Part shown: piece by piece, positions 1 through 6,011 of the stretch
Position numbering within the stretch: the stretch's first letter is position 1
Layout: each line of letters starts with the position of its first letter
Origin: Actinomycetota bacterium
GTDB taxonomy: Bacteria > Actinomycetota > Thermoleophilia > Gaiellales > Gaiellaceae
Direction: 5' to 3'
DNA length: 12,212 bases
Assembly (NCBI GenBank): GCA_013816275.1
Contig: JACDER010000014.1
Span: 1 to 12,212, forward strand
Program-made: the position numbers and the translations under genes
Notes under the pieces: model-generated
What the model was told of the DNA's origin: nothing
Database searches by the model: none
Seen by the model: the letters and a program-made list of their open reading frames with translations, nothing else

Positions 1-480
1 CCGCCCCGATCGCGCGAGCGACCAGCGAACGGTCCCCCGCGGCTCGAGCGCGACCAGTTCGTGCGGGCCGACGGCGGTGACGAAGCGGCCATGCGGCGAC
101 CACGAGGCATCCCGGTAGTGGCCGAGCAGCCTGCGGCCGCCGCCGGGCTTGATGATCCAGGGCCCGCGGGCCGAGTTGACGAGCAGTTGCCCCGGAGCCG
201 GAAGCGAGAACAGCGCCTGCTTGTAGACGGGCCGGGTCTTCTCCTTTGTGCGGCCGATCGCGTCCCGGATCGCGTTCAGCACCGGTGGGTTCACGACCGC
301 GCCGATCACCGCCAGCACGGCGGCGAGGACGAGCAGCGGACGGACGAGCTGCGGCCGGCGTCGCGCCGGTTCGCGCTCCTGGAAGGCGGCCAGGGTGATC
401 GCCCAGGCTCTCCGCTCGGCGCCGATCTCGTCCGGCGGCTTAAGCTGGAGAAGAGCGCGCCGCAGCTCGCGGTCAGTCAT
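1..480 (-). CDS. Probable anti-sigma factor with membrane span and propeller-like outer domain (partial, C-terminus outside window)
   Basis: The frame is open from ATG at 480 to the window edge (160 codons seen), so the protein is incomplete at its C-terminus. Residues 1-47 are charged and probably cytoplasmic. Residues about 48-63 form one hydrophobic membrane span (PLLVLAAVLAVIGAVV). After it come short strands resembling a WD40/TolB-type propeller blade, including a WSPHGRF motif near residue 132. The start codon lies inside the end of the upstream sigma gene: the 8-base overlap reads ATGACTGA, which suggests translational coupling. A membrane protein encoded directly after an ECF sigma gene is usually its anti-sigma factor, with the cytoplasmic part holding the sigma factor and the outer part sensing; that role is inferred from position and topology. 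I see no zinc-binding HxxxCxxC anti-sigma motif in the visible part. It could instead be a propeller protein of unknown role. Confidence 0.72.
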   Translation of the reverse strand, partial: MTDRELRRALLQLKPPDEIGAERRAWAITLAAFQEREPARRRPQLVRPLLVLAAVLAVIGAVVNPPVLNAIRDAIGRTKEKTRPVYKQALFSLPAPGQLLVNSARGPWIIKPGGGRRLLGHYRDASWSPHGRFVTAVGPHELVALEPRGTVRWSLARSGR

Positions 481-1015
481 CGTCGTCCTCCGGCAGCTCC
501 TCGCGCAACTGGTCGAGCCCGCGGCGCAAGCGCGAGTTCACCGTTCCGCGCGGCAGCTCGAGCAGCTCCGCGATCTCGCCGGGCGTGTACTCGAGCAGAT
601 GGCGCAGCACGATCACGGCGCGATGCTCGGGTGAGAGAGCGGCGAGAGCGGCCGCCGTCGGCTCGGAGTAAGCGTCGCTTCCGGACTGTGTCCGGGCGGC
701 CCGTTCCTCCAGGGCGTCCCCGCCGACCTCGGCGCGGAGCATGCGCGCCCGGGCCCAGTCGATCGCGCGGTTGACGACGATCCGATGCAGCCAGGGACCG
801 AACGGACGGCGGCGATCGAAACGGTCGAGCGTTCGGATCGCGGCGAGGAAGGCCTCCTGCGCGATGTCCTCCGCGGCGGCCGCGTCCTGCACGACGAGGA
901 ACGCGGCCCGGTGTGCCCGGGGCCAGTGCTCGCGGAACAGCGCTTCGAGATCCGGAACGGATCCTGCCTGCGCCCCACGAATCCAGGAGGCTTCTCCACC
1001 CCAGAGCCTCGCCAT
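473..1015 (-). CDS. ECF-type RNA polymerase sigma factor (sigma-70 family)
   Basis: The 180-residue protein has the two-domain layout of extracytoplasmic-function sigma factors. Region 2 spans about residues 24-90 (core-binding and -10 recognition; motifs AEDIAQEAFLAAIR and FGPWLHRIVVNRAIDWAR). After a poorly conserved linker, region 4 spans about residues 127-175, with a helix-turn-helix in TPGEIAELLELPRGTVNSRL that would read the -35 element. Regions 1 and 3 are absent, as usual in this class, and the length is typical. It should direct RNA polymerase to a small stress or envelope regulon. ATG 1015 is the only sensible start: no Shine-Dalgarno precedes it, and a -10-like TATAGT lies 9 bases upstream, hinting at a leaderless or nearly leaderless mRNA. 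The stop overlaps the start of the probable anti-sigma gene. ECF sigma genes are often autoregulated, but I cannot identify its own recognition sequence with confidence. Confidence 0.93.
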   Translation of the reverse strand: MARLWGGEASWIRGAQAGSVPDLEALFREHWPRAHRAAFLVVQDAAAAEDIAQEAFLAAIRTLDRFDRRRPFGPWLHRIVVNRAIDWARARMLRAEVGGDALEERAARTQSGSDAYSEPTAAALAALSPEHRAVIVLRHLLEYTPGEIAELLELPRGTVNSRLRRGLDQLREELPEDDDD

Positions 1016-1150
1016 CGCGCGCCGACTATACGAGGGGCGTGAGGAATCAGGTCCATGTCGGGATATACGGTCGTGACCCTGCGCGGAGTCCGACGGACCT
1101 CCCGGCCCCCGGCGCGCGTACCAGAGACAAGCGAATCAGGGAGGAGAATC
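1016..1150. promoter_or_regulatory. Divergent intergenic region between sigma gene and secreted propeller gene
   Basis: These 135 bases must hold the start signals for both the sigma/anti-sigma pair (leftward) and the secreted protein (rightward). Two AT-rich spots stand out of the GC-rich background: TATACG at 1027-1032 and at 1064-1069. The first, read on the minus strand, is part of the candidate sigma-gene -10. The second could be a -10 for either direction. At 1138-1146 a purine-rich AGGGAGGAG is the ribosome binding site of the rightward gene. I see no clear operator or terminator. Shared control by the sigma factor is plausible but not shown. Confidence 0.45.
1025..1030 (-). promoter_or_regulatory. 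Candidate -10 box of the sigma-factor gene
   Basis: On the minus strand TATAGT matches 5 of 6 bases of the housekeeping -10 consensus and ends 9 bases before ATG 1015, so the transcript would start at or within a few bases of the start codon. A weak -35-like TGGACC (1050-1055, 4 of 6) sits at a 19-base spacing. No Shine-Dalgarno is visible. In GC-rich DNA a chance match is possible. Confidence 0.4.
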
Positions 1151-1966
1151 ATGCGCATCAGTCGTCTCACAGCCGTTTTCTTCGTCCTCGCAGCCGCCGG
1201 CGCGACCTACGCGTACGCCGACGGGGGCGGGAAGGGGTTCTCGGGCACGGGCGTGGCGATCACCTCACGCGACGGCCGGCTGATGTACGTGACGCAGACG
1301 CGTCCGAAGCGCGGCGTCACGATCGTGAGGATCATGCGAGGCGGCCGTACGACGCGGAGCATCAGCCTGCGCGGTGGCTACGGCGTCCCCATGGTCGCCG
1401 CCGACAGATCCACGGAGGGCCTGTCCCACGACGGTCGAACGCTCGTGCTCGAGGCAGAGACGCCCGGGAGGTTCGCGGTCCTCGACGCGCAAACGCTCGC
1501 CGTTCGGGAGATCGTCCGCCTGCCCGTGCAGTTCACCTACGACGCGCTGTCGCCGAGGGGCAAGACCCTCTACCTGATCCAGCACGTCTACGCGCGGAAC
1601 TCGAACGCGAACCGCTACTACGTGCGTGCCTACGACCTGGTGCGCCACCGGCTGCTGAAGAAGATCGTCTTCGACCGCCGCGAGAACTGGGGCCTGATGA
1701 GCGGCTCACCGGTCACGCGCGCGACCAGCGCCAGCGGCAAGTGGGTCTACACGCTCTATTCCCGGCCCGGCGGCAGCCCGTTCGTCCACGCGCTCGATGC
1801 CGTCAACCGACGCGCCGTTTGCGTCGACCTGCCCTGGCGGGGATCGCAGACGCAGGTCTTCCGGATGAAGCTGAAGCTGAACGGCACGAATCTCGTCATC
1901 AATGCCGACTGGGCGACGCGGCACGTCGCCGTCATCGACACCAAGACGTTCCGCGTTACGTCGTAA
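1151..1966 (+). CDS. Secreted beta-propeller-like protein of unknown function
   Basis: I do not recognise a named family. Start ATG 1151 is chosen because AGGGAGGAG lies 4 bases upstream and because it places a good signal peptide first: basic n-region (RISR), hydrophobic core to about residue 19, and AYA/DG as a likely signal-peptidase I site after residue 23. An in-frame start further upstream would bury this signal. The 271-residue product then has repeated short blades of the form 'S-x-G-R/K-x-L/V-Y-V/T', for example TSRDGRLMYVT, LSHDGRTLVLEA, LSPRGKTLYLIQ and SASGKWVYTLYS, with VLDAQTL and VIDTKTF phrases as in YVTN/WD40-type propellers. Four to five blades fit the length, fewer than a closed seven-blade propeller. 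It probably works outside the membrane, perhaps as a binding or sensor partner for the divergent sigma/anti-sigma pair (inference). Its TAA stop overlaps the end of the convergent ligase gene by 11 bases. Confidence 0.7.
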   Translation: MRISRLTAVFFVLAAAGATYAYADGGGKGFSGTGVAITSRDGRLMYVTQTRPKRGVTIVRIMRGGRTTRSISLRGGYGVPMVAADRSTEGLSHDGRTLVLEAETPGRFAVLDAQTLAVREIVRLPVQFTYDALSPRGKTLYLIQHVYARNSNANRYYVRAYDLVRHRLLKKIVFDRRENWGLMSGSPVTRATSASGKWVYTLYSRPGGSPFVHALDAVNRRAVCVDLPWRGSQTQVFRMKLKLNGTNLVINADWATRHVAVIDTKTFRVTS

Positions 1967-1968
1967 CG
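1954..1968. repeat. Perfect 7-bp inverted repeat carrying the stop codons of two convergent genes
   Basis: CGTTACG-T-CGTAACG is a perfect inverted repeat with a one-base centre. The right arm contains the TAA stop of the plus-strand propeller gene (1964-1966), and the left arm holds, on the minus strand, the TAA stop of the ligase gene (1958-1956). With a one-base centre it would form only a short hairpin and it has no T-run, so it is not a standard intrinsic terminator. It may simply be two TAA codons meeting symmetrically, or a short bidirectional stop signal. Confidence 0.6.
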
Positions 1969-3158
1969 GCCGCCGCTCCGGCTTCGGTCGCGTCCGCGAT
2001 CTCGCGGACGACCTCGACGATGTCTCGATTCGCGTTGAACACCCGCCGCTGGCGATGGGCGCCGTTTCCGCGCGCGAGGATGTCGTTGATCCCTTCCAGC
2101 TCGCGCTCGCCGCCGAGGTCCTGCGCGTGGGCAGCGAGATCGCGCAGGTTCCGGCGGATGAGCTCAGCGACCGGCACGCGGTTCCGCCGTCCCGTAGCGA
2201 GGTCCATGACCGGGGCCTCCAGCCCGTAGCGGGCCGCCAGCCACTTGTTCTCGGTGGTGAGGATCCGGTGATACGAGGGGATCTCGAGCCCCTCGTCGAA
2301 GCGCTCCGAGTAGAGCTTGACGAGCGCCTGGCAATAGGCCGTGATCGCCACGGCGTCCTCGACCCGCGTGACCGCGTCGCAGATCCGGATCTCGACCGTC
2401 CCCAGCCGCGGATGCAGGCGGACGTCCCACCAGATGTGCGTGTAGTCGGCGATGCAGCCGGTCCGCTCGAGGTGCCCGACCACCTCGGCGTAATCCGCAT
2501 AGTCGGCGAAGCGAGGCGGCGGGCCTGATCGCGGAAATGCCGCGAAGACCATCTGGCGGCTGGAGGCCAGGCCCGTGGGCTCCCCGCGCCAGAACGGCGA
2601 GCTGGCCGAGAGCGCCAGCAGCGACGCGATGTCGTTCAGCAGGCCGTTGACGATTTGCACCGCCTTCTCCGGCCCGTCGACCGCGACGTGCACGTGCATC
2701 CCGAAGATCAGCTCCCGGCGGGCGATGTACTGGAGCTGGTCGACGAGGTTGCGGTACCGGTCGCGCGCGGTGATCCGCTGTCGCTCGAACAGGCTGAACG
2801 GGTGCGTTCCCGCCGAGCCGACGCGGAGCCCCTTGTCGTGCGCGACCTCGCACACGGTGCGACGCAGGATCTTGAGCGCCTCCGCCACGTCGCCGACCGT
2901 GCGACAGACAGGCGTCGCGATCTCGACGGTGGATTGCATCAGCTCCGCGTTGATGCGCGACTCGTGCTCGTGCCCGGACAGCGCCTCCAGGACGGTGTCG
3001 ATGTGCTGGACGAGGTCGAAGGTCTCGCCGTCGAGCAGCATGTACTCCTCCTCGACGCCGAGCGTGTACGGCTCGCCCGAGCCGAACTTGTGCTCGAGCA
3101 CGCTTCCCGCGTGGAGGCCCTCCACGCCCGTGATCGAAGGCGGATACGCCTGTTTCAT
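1956..3158 (-). CDS. YbdK-type carboxylate-amine ligase (glutamate-cysteine ligase GCS2 family)
   Basis: The 400-residue protein belongs to the GCS2/YbdK group of ATP-dependent ligases that join a carboxylate to an amine; E. coli YbdK has weak glutamate-cysteine ligase activity. Visible signatures are the N-terminal LGVEEEYMLLD (residues 33-43, metal and substrate acids), INAELMQSTVEIATP (69-83), GTHPF (117-121), GMHVHV (153-158, metal-binding histidines) and a C-terminal WWDVRLHPRLGTVEIRICDA stretch typical of the family. Length is usual or slightly long because about 30 residues precede the first motif. Start ATG 3158 overlaps the stop of the VUT transporter gene in an ATGA, which argues for it; a GTG at V20 is an alternative. 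The frame stays open far upstream, but that part is a shadow of the transporter gene. The true substrate pair is unknown. It could serve gamma-glutamyl-thiol synthesis or another amide ligation. It is last in the four-gene cassette. Confidence 0.88.
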   Translation of the reverse strand: MKQAYPPSITGVEGLHAGSVLEHKFGSGEPYTLGVEEEYMLLDGETFDLVQHIDTVLEALSGHEHESRINAELMQSTVEIATPVCRTVGDVAEALKILRRTVCEVAHDKGLRVGSAGTHPFSLFERQRITARDRYRNLVDQLQYIARRELIFGMHVHVAVDGPEKAVQIVNGLLNDIASLLALSASSPFWRGEPTGLASSRQMVFAAFPRSGPPPRFADYADYAEVVGHLERTGCIADYTHIWWDVRLHPRLGTVEIRICDAVTRVEDAVAITAYCQALVKLYSERFDEGLEIPSYHRILTTENKWLAARYGLEAPVMDLATGRRNRVPVAELIRRNLRDLAAHAQDLGGERELEGINDILARGNGAHRQRRVFNANRDIVEVVREIADATEAGAAAVTT

Positions 3159-3769
3159 GTAGCCCGAACCATAGGCCGATCTGCCCCGCCGACAAAACGC
3201 CGCAGGATCAGCACGATCGGGATCCCGAGCACGATCGTCGCCTCCATCTTCGCCACGATCTGGCCCTCGATGAACGCGAGCGAGCCGAATGCGATCGCGA
3301 GGAAGACCAGGCTGTCGAGCGGCGTCGAGATCGCGTTGGTGGTCACCACGCGGACCGCATCGGGAACGCGCCCCCGCATCCAGGCCCCGAGCCCGTTGTC
3401 GATCGTCTCGGACACCGCGAAGGCGGCGAGGCTGCCGAGCACGATCTTCCAAGTCCCGGCCAGGAAGCCGAAGTCGCTCGGGCCGACGCCGCGCATCGCA
3501 TCCACGATCGCGATCCAGGCCGCGAGGAGGCCCGAGGCGAGAAAACCCATCGCGATCATGATCTGGGCGTTCAACCAGCCCTCGCGGCGGGTCGGTGCGG
3601 TGTGATGCGCGATCTCGATCAGCGCGAGCGCGAGCCCGATCAGATAGGTGCCGCCGGGAGCGCTCAGTCCCTGCCACGGGAGCTCGACGATCTTGTTCGC
3701 GCCGATCTGCGCCGACAGGACGACGGCCACGTAGAGCCCGGTCAGAATCGCGAGGCGGGCGCCGATCAT
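3155..3769 (-). CDS. VUT family (DUF165/YhhQ-like) membrane transporter
   Basis: The 204-residue protein is mostly hydrophobic, with about five or six membrane spans (roughly residues 6-26, 37-56, 70-92, 108-125, 150-170 and 178-193). Features matching the VUT/YhhQ family are the AxxxANKIVELP segment after the first span (about 20-31), a PGGT motif opening the second span (38-41), and TNAISTPLDSLVFLAIAFG late in the chain, resembling the conserved 'D-S-hydrophobic' helix of YhhQ. E. coli YhhQ imports queuosine precursors (preQ0/preQ1). No queuosine gene is visible here, so the substrate is open. Start ATG 3769 shares one base with the stop of the Rid gene (TAATG), and the stop overlaps the ligase start (ATGA), so it is very likely translated as part of the cassette. 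A longer upstream frame exists but its extension is not membrane-like and overlaps the Rid gene. The family call is by motif only. Confidence 0.72.
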   Translation of the reverse strand: MIGARLAILTGLYVAVVLSAQIGANKIVELPWQGLSAPGGTYLIGLALALIEIAHHTAPTRREGWLNAQIMIAMGFLASGLLAAWIAIVDAMRGVGPSDFGFLAGTWKIVLGSLAAFAVSETIDNGLGAWMRGRVPDAVRVVTTNAISTPLDSLVFLAIAFGSLAFIEGQIVAKMEATIVLGIPIVLILRRFVGGADRPMVRAT

Positions 3770-4158
3770 TAGTCCTGGATGATCGCGTCGGCTTCGATCT
3801 CGACCAGGAAGCTCGGATCGAGGAGGCCCGTGATCACGAGCATCGCGCTCGCCGGGCGGATCTCTCCGAAGACCTCGCCGTGTGCCCGCCCGATCTCTTC
3901 CCAATCATCCGCGGAGGTGATGTAGACGCGCGTTCGCACGACGTCCTCCGGTCGTGCGCCCAGCTCGGCGAGAGCAGCGACGATGATCTCCAAGCACCGC
4001 CTCGCCTGGCCATACGCGTCCGAAGGGGGCGGAGCGCCGTCGGGCATGACCGCGGCCGTTCCCGAGACGTGAATCTGGTCGCCCACCCGGACGGCGCGCG
4101 AGTAGCCGACCGCCGGCGCCCACGGCGAGACCGCCGGAACGACCTGCCGCTCCGTCAT
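3769..4158 (-). CDS. Rid (RidA/YjgF/UK114) family protein lacking the catalytic arginine
   Basis: The 129-residue length and pattern match the small trimeric Rid fold: GYSRAVRVGDQIHVSGTAA (18-36), then QARRCLEIIVAALAELG and VVRTRVYIT in the middle, and RPASAMLVITGL...VEIEADAI at the end. RidA-type members hydrolyse reactive enamine/imine intermediates from amino-acid metabolism using Arg105 of E. coli RidA, found in a PARS motif. Here the aligned motif is PASA and Ser104 stands in place of that arginine, so the usual deaminase activity is doubtful, as in the non-RidA subfamilies. The later glutamate (Glu120) is kept. Start ATG 4158 overlaps the esterase stop in an ATGA, and the TAA stop shares its last base with the transporter start. 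The product may handle or bind a metabolite produced by its cassette partners, which is inference. Confidence 0.9.
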   Translation of the reverse strand: MTERQVVPAVSPWAPAVGYSRAVRVGDQIHVSGTAAVMPDGAPPPSDAYGQARRCLEIIVAALAELGARPEDVVRTRVYITSADDWEEIGRAHGEVFGEIRPASAMLVITGLLDPSFLVEIEADAIIQD

Positions 4159-5177
4159 GACAGGCGCTCTGCCAGGTACTTCAGCGCCAGGGGGTAGCGG
4201 TATTCGATCGACATGTGGGTCGCGTCGAAGAGCTCGAAGTACACGTCGGTGATGGCGGCGGCCTCGAGCGCGCGACGGAAGGCCTCGGCCCCGAGGTCGA
4301 GATAGAACTCGTCGCGCTTGCCCGCGTCGATGTAGATCGCCTTCTGGGCGCGGAGCGCGTCGGCGTAGCGCGGGACCATCCGAACCGGGTCCCAGGCGAG
4401 CCACCGCTCCCACACCTCGGGGATCAGCTCGCCGGTCGCCGCGTCGAACGGCAGCGTGACGGTGCCGTCCTCCTCCGCCGAGTAGCACGCAGCCATCGTG
4501 TAGCTGTTGATCAGGTGGAAGTCGCTCCGCTTCGAGAAGGCCGGGCGCGAGCGGAAGTCCTCGAAGAACTTCTCGAACGAGCCGTCGTACTCGTCGCGGA
4601 GCGCCCGCGCGTCCTCGCGGAACTCCGGCTGGTAGCAGACCTCGAAGAGCGCGTCGCCCGCGTGCGTGGCTAGACCGCCGAACAGGTCGGGCCGGAGCAT
4701 GGGCGTGACCATCGCGCCGTAGCCGCCGCTCGACTTCCCGGCGATGCCCCGGTGCTCCGGGCCGGCGAGCGTCCGGTAGCTCGCGTCCACCCACGGGACG
4801 ACCTCGTCGCACAGATACGTGTGGTAGCGGCCGGTCCCGGGTGAGTCGAGGAACTGGCTGCCCCCGAGGGACGTCCAGCAGTCGACGTAGACGACGATGC
4901 AGGGCGGAACGTCCCCGCCCGCGAACAGGTCGTCGGCGAGCTCGGGGAAGTTCTTGCGGAAGGGGGAGCGGTTCCGCCACATGTCGATCTGGCCGGTCAT
5001 GCCCTGGATCGCGTAGATGCTCGGATAGCCGCGCTCTGGCTCGTCGTCGTAGCCGGGCGGGACGTAGACCCAGAGCGGACGTTGGTGCGGGTCGCCGAGC
5101 GGATTGCCCTTCAGGACCTCGCTCTCGAACAGGTGCTCGTCGAGGCGCCCCTGGAAGTCGTGGGACCACGGCTCCAT
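4155..5177 (-). CDS. Esterase-D/FrmB-type alpha/beta-hydrolase
   Basis: The 340-residue cytoplasmic protein (no signal peptide) has the esterase-D/S-formylglutathione-hydrolase fold. The visible catalytic triad candidates are Ser149 in the nucleophile elbow GKSSGGYGAM (147-156), Asp289 in DAGKRDEFY (284-292) and His321 in FDATHMSIEYRYP (317-329). Early strands read RPLWVYVPPGYD (33-44) and YPSIYAIQGMTG (51-62), the latter near the oxyanion hole. It is longer than FrmB (about 280 residues) because of an acidic/aromatic insertion at about 180-265. It should hydrolyse an ester or thioester; the natural substrate is unknown. Start ATG 5177 is chosen because the homologous fold begins just after it and the DNA upstream belongs to the divergent gene, although the frame stays open. 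No Shine-Dalgarno precedes it, and a -10-like GATACT lies 6 bases upstream, suggesting a leaderless mRNA. It is the first gene of the cassette with Rid, VUT transporter and ligase. Confidence 0.88.
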   Translation of the reverse strand: MEPWSHDFQGRLDEHLFESEVLKGNPLGDPHQRPLWVYVPPGYDDEPERGYPSIYAIQGMTGQIDMWRNRSPFRKNFPELADDLFAGGDVPPCIVVYVDCWTSLGGSQFLDSPGTGRYHTYLCDEVVPWVDASYRTLAGPEHRGIAGKSSGGYGAMVTPMLRPDLFGGLATHAGDALFEVCYQPEFREDARALRDEYDGSFEKFFEDFRSRPAFSKRSDFHLINSYTMAACYSAEEDGTVTLPFDAATGELIPEVWERWLAWDPVRMVPRYADALRAQKAIYIDAGKRDEFYLDLGAEAFRRALEAAAITDVYFELFDATHMSIEYRYPLALKYLAERLS

Positions 5178-5195
5178 GCGCCTAGTATCGCCGCC
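5178..5195. promoter_or_regulatory. Candidate bidirectional promoter with a shared -10 element
   Basis: Only 18 bases separate the two divergent start codons. Rightward, TAGTAT (5183-5188) fits TAnnnT and lies 7 bases before GTG 5196. Leftward, the opposite strand reads GATACT (5189 down to 5184; 4 of 6 to TATAAT), 6 bases before ATG 5177, with a -35-like CTGACG (5213-5208; 4 of 6) at an 18-base spacing. The two -10 boxes overlap on opposite strands, so one melted stretch could serve both transcripts. Neither gene has a Shine-Dalgarno, which fits leaderless mRNAs on both sides. The rightward -35 is poor. Confidence 0.5.
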
Positions 5196-6002
5196 GTGGA
5201 TGCGCTTCGTCAGATCGAAGGCTGGGGGGGCGAGCATGCGGCGGCAGCCGTCCTCGCGCCGGAACGCGTCGTCGCGCGGCACGGCGCGGGCAGCCACGTC
5301 TACCGCTGGGCGTCCGTCACGAAGCCGGTGACCGCGCTCGCAGTCCTCGTCGCCGCCGAGGAGGGCACCGTTGACCTCGACGAGCCCGCCGGGCCTCCGG
5401 GATCGACCGTGCGGCATCTGCTCTCTCACGCCTCCGGGCTTCCGTTCGAAGGCACCTCGCCGATCGCGCGGCCGGGAGAGAGGCGGATCTATTCGAACGC
5501 CGGCTTCGACGCCCTCGGCGAGCACCTCGCCAAACGGGCCGAGATGCCGTTCTCCGATTACCTCTCGGCCGCTGTGCTCGAGCCGCTCGGGATGAGCGCC
5601 GAGCTTCGCGGCTCCGCCGGTGCGGGCCTGTGGGGGACGCTCGACGACCTGATCCGGCTCGGCGGAGAGCTCCTCGTGCCGACCCTGATCGCGCCCGAGA
5701 CGTTCGAGGAGGCAACCACGGTCGCGTTCCCCGGCCTCTTCGGGGTCCTCCCCGATTTCGGCCGCTTCGAGCCGAACGACTGGGGACTCGGCGTCGAGCT
5801 CAGGGACGGAAAGGAGCCGCACTGGACGGGCTCCAGGAACTCATCGCGCACCTTCGGGCACTTCGGTGGAGCGGGGACGTTCCTGTGGGTCGATCCGGAG
5901 CGCAACCTCGCGCTCGCGTGCCTCACCGACCGCGAGTTCGGCGACTGGGCGAAGGACGCCTGGCCGCGCCTCTCCGACGCCGTCCTCCGTGACGCGGTAT
6001 AA
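5196..6002 (+). CDS. Serine beta-lactamase-fold hydrolase (class C/penicillin-binding-protein-like)
   Basis: The 268-residue protein carries the three active-site motifs of the serine beta-lactamase/DD-peptidase/EstB family in order: SVTK (40-43, nucleophile Ser40 and general base Lys43), YSN (99-101) and HFG (222-224, replacing the KTG of true class C enzymes). HLLSHASGLP (74-83) is a further family hallmark, and FLWVDPERNLALACLTDRE near the end forms the last strands. There is no signal peptide, so it probably acts in the cytoplasm as an esterase or peptidase rather than as an antibiotic-resistance enzyme. At 268 residues it is short compared with the usual 350-400, mainly from loss of loops. 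GTG 5196 is preferred over in-frame codons further upstream, which run into the opposite-strand esterase gene. A -10-like TAGTAT lies 7 bases before it and there is no Shine-Dalgarno, so a leaderless mRNA is likely. Its stop codon overlaps the -10 box of the next gene. Confidence 0.85.
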   Translation: MDALRQIEGWGGEHAAAAVLAPERVVARHGAGSHVYRWASVTKPVTALAVLVAAEEGTVDLDEPAGPPGSTVRHLLSHASGLPFEGTSPIARPGERRIYSNAGFDALGEHLAKRAEMPFSDYLSAAVLEPLGMSAELRGSAGAGLWGTLDDLIRLGGELLVPTLIAPETFEEATTVAFPGLFGVLPDFGRFEPNDWGLGVELRDGKEPHWTGSRNSSRTFGHFGGAGTFLWVDPERNLALACLTDREFGDWAKDAWPRLSDAVLRDAV

Positions 6003-6003
6003 A
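5998..6003 (+). promoter_or_regulatory. Candidate -10 box of the DUF47-pit operon
   Basis: TATAAA (5 of 6 to TATAAT) stands out in very GC-rich DNA and ends 8 bases before GTG 6012, so transcription would begin at or next to the start codon (leaderless). It overlaps the TAA stop (6000-6002) of the upstream hydrolase gene. A weak -35-like CCGACG (5974-5979, 3 of 6) lies 18 bases upstream. No Shine-Dalgarno is present. Read-through from the upstream gene is the alternative. Confidence 0.5.
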
Positions 6004-6011
6004 CGCGCGCC

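Noticed and set aside
61..774. Plus-strand open frame of 237 codons over the anti-sigma and sigma genes
   Set aside because: The protein is low-complexity and arginine-rich. The minus-strand frames give recognisable sigma regions and a membrane span.
913..2229. Long plus-strand open frame of 438 codons across the sigma gap, secreted-protein gene and ligase end
   Set aside because: It is arginine/proline-rich with no recognisable motif and crosses two well-supported genes. It is a GC-driven shadow frame.
3159..3677. N-terminal extension of the YbdK-type ligase on the minus strand
   Set aside because: The added residues are arginine/aspartate-rich low-complexity translation antisense to nothing but in another frame of the transporter gene. 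The ATGA overlap at 3155-3158 gives the natural start.
5178..5822. N-terminal extension of the esterase gene through the divergent hydrolase
   Set aside because: It is an antisense shadow of the beta-lactamase-fold gene, whose SxxK, YxN and HxG motifs are all intact.
5196..6002. Antibiotic-resistance beta-lactamase
   Set aside because: There is no signal peptide, an HxG replaces KTG and the protein is short. An esterase or peptidase role is more likely.
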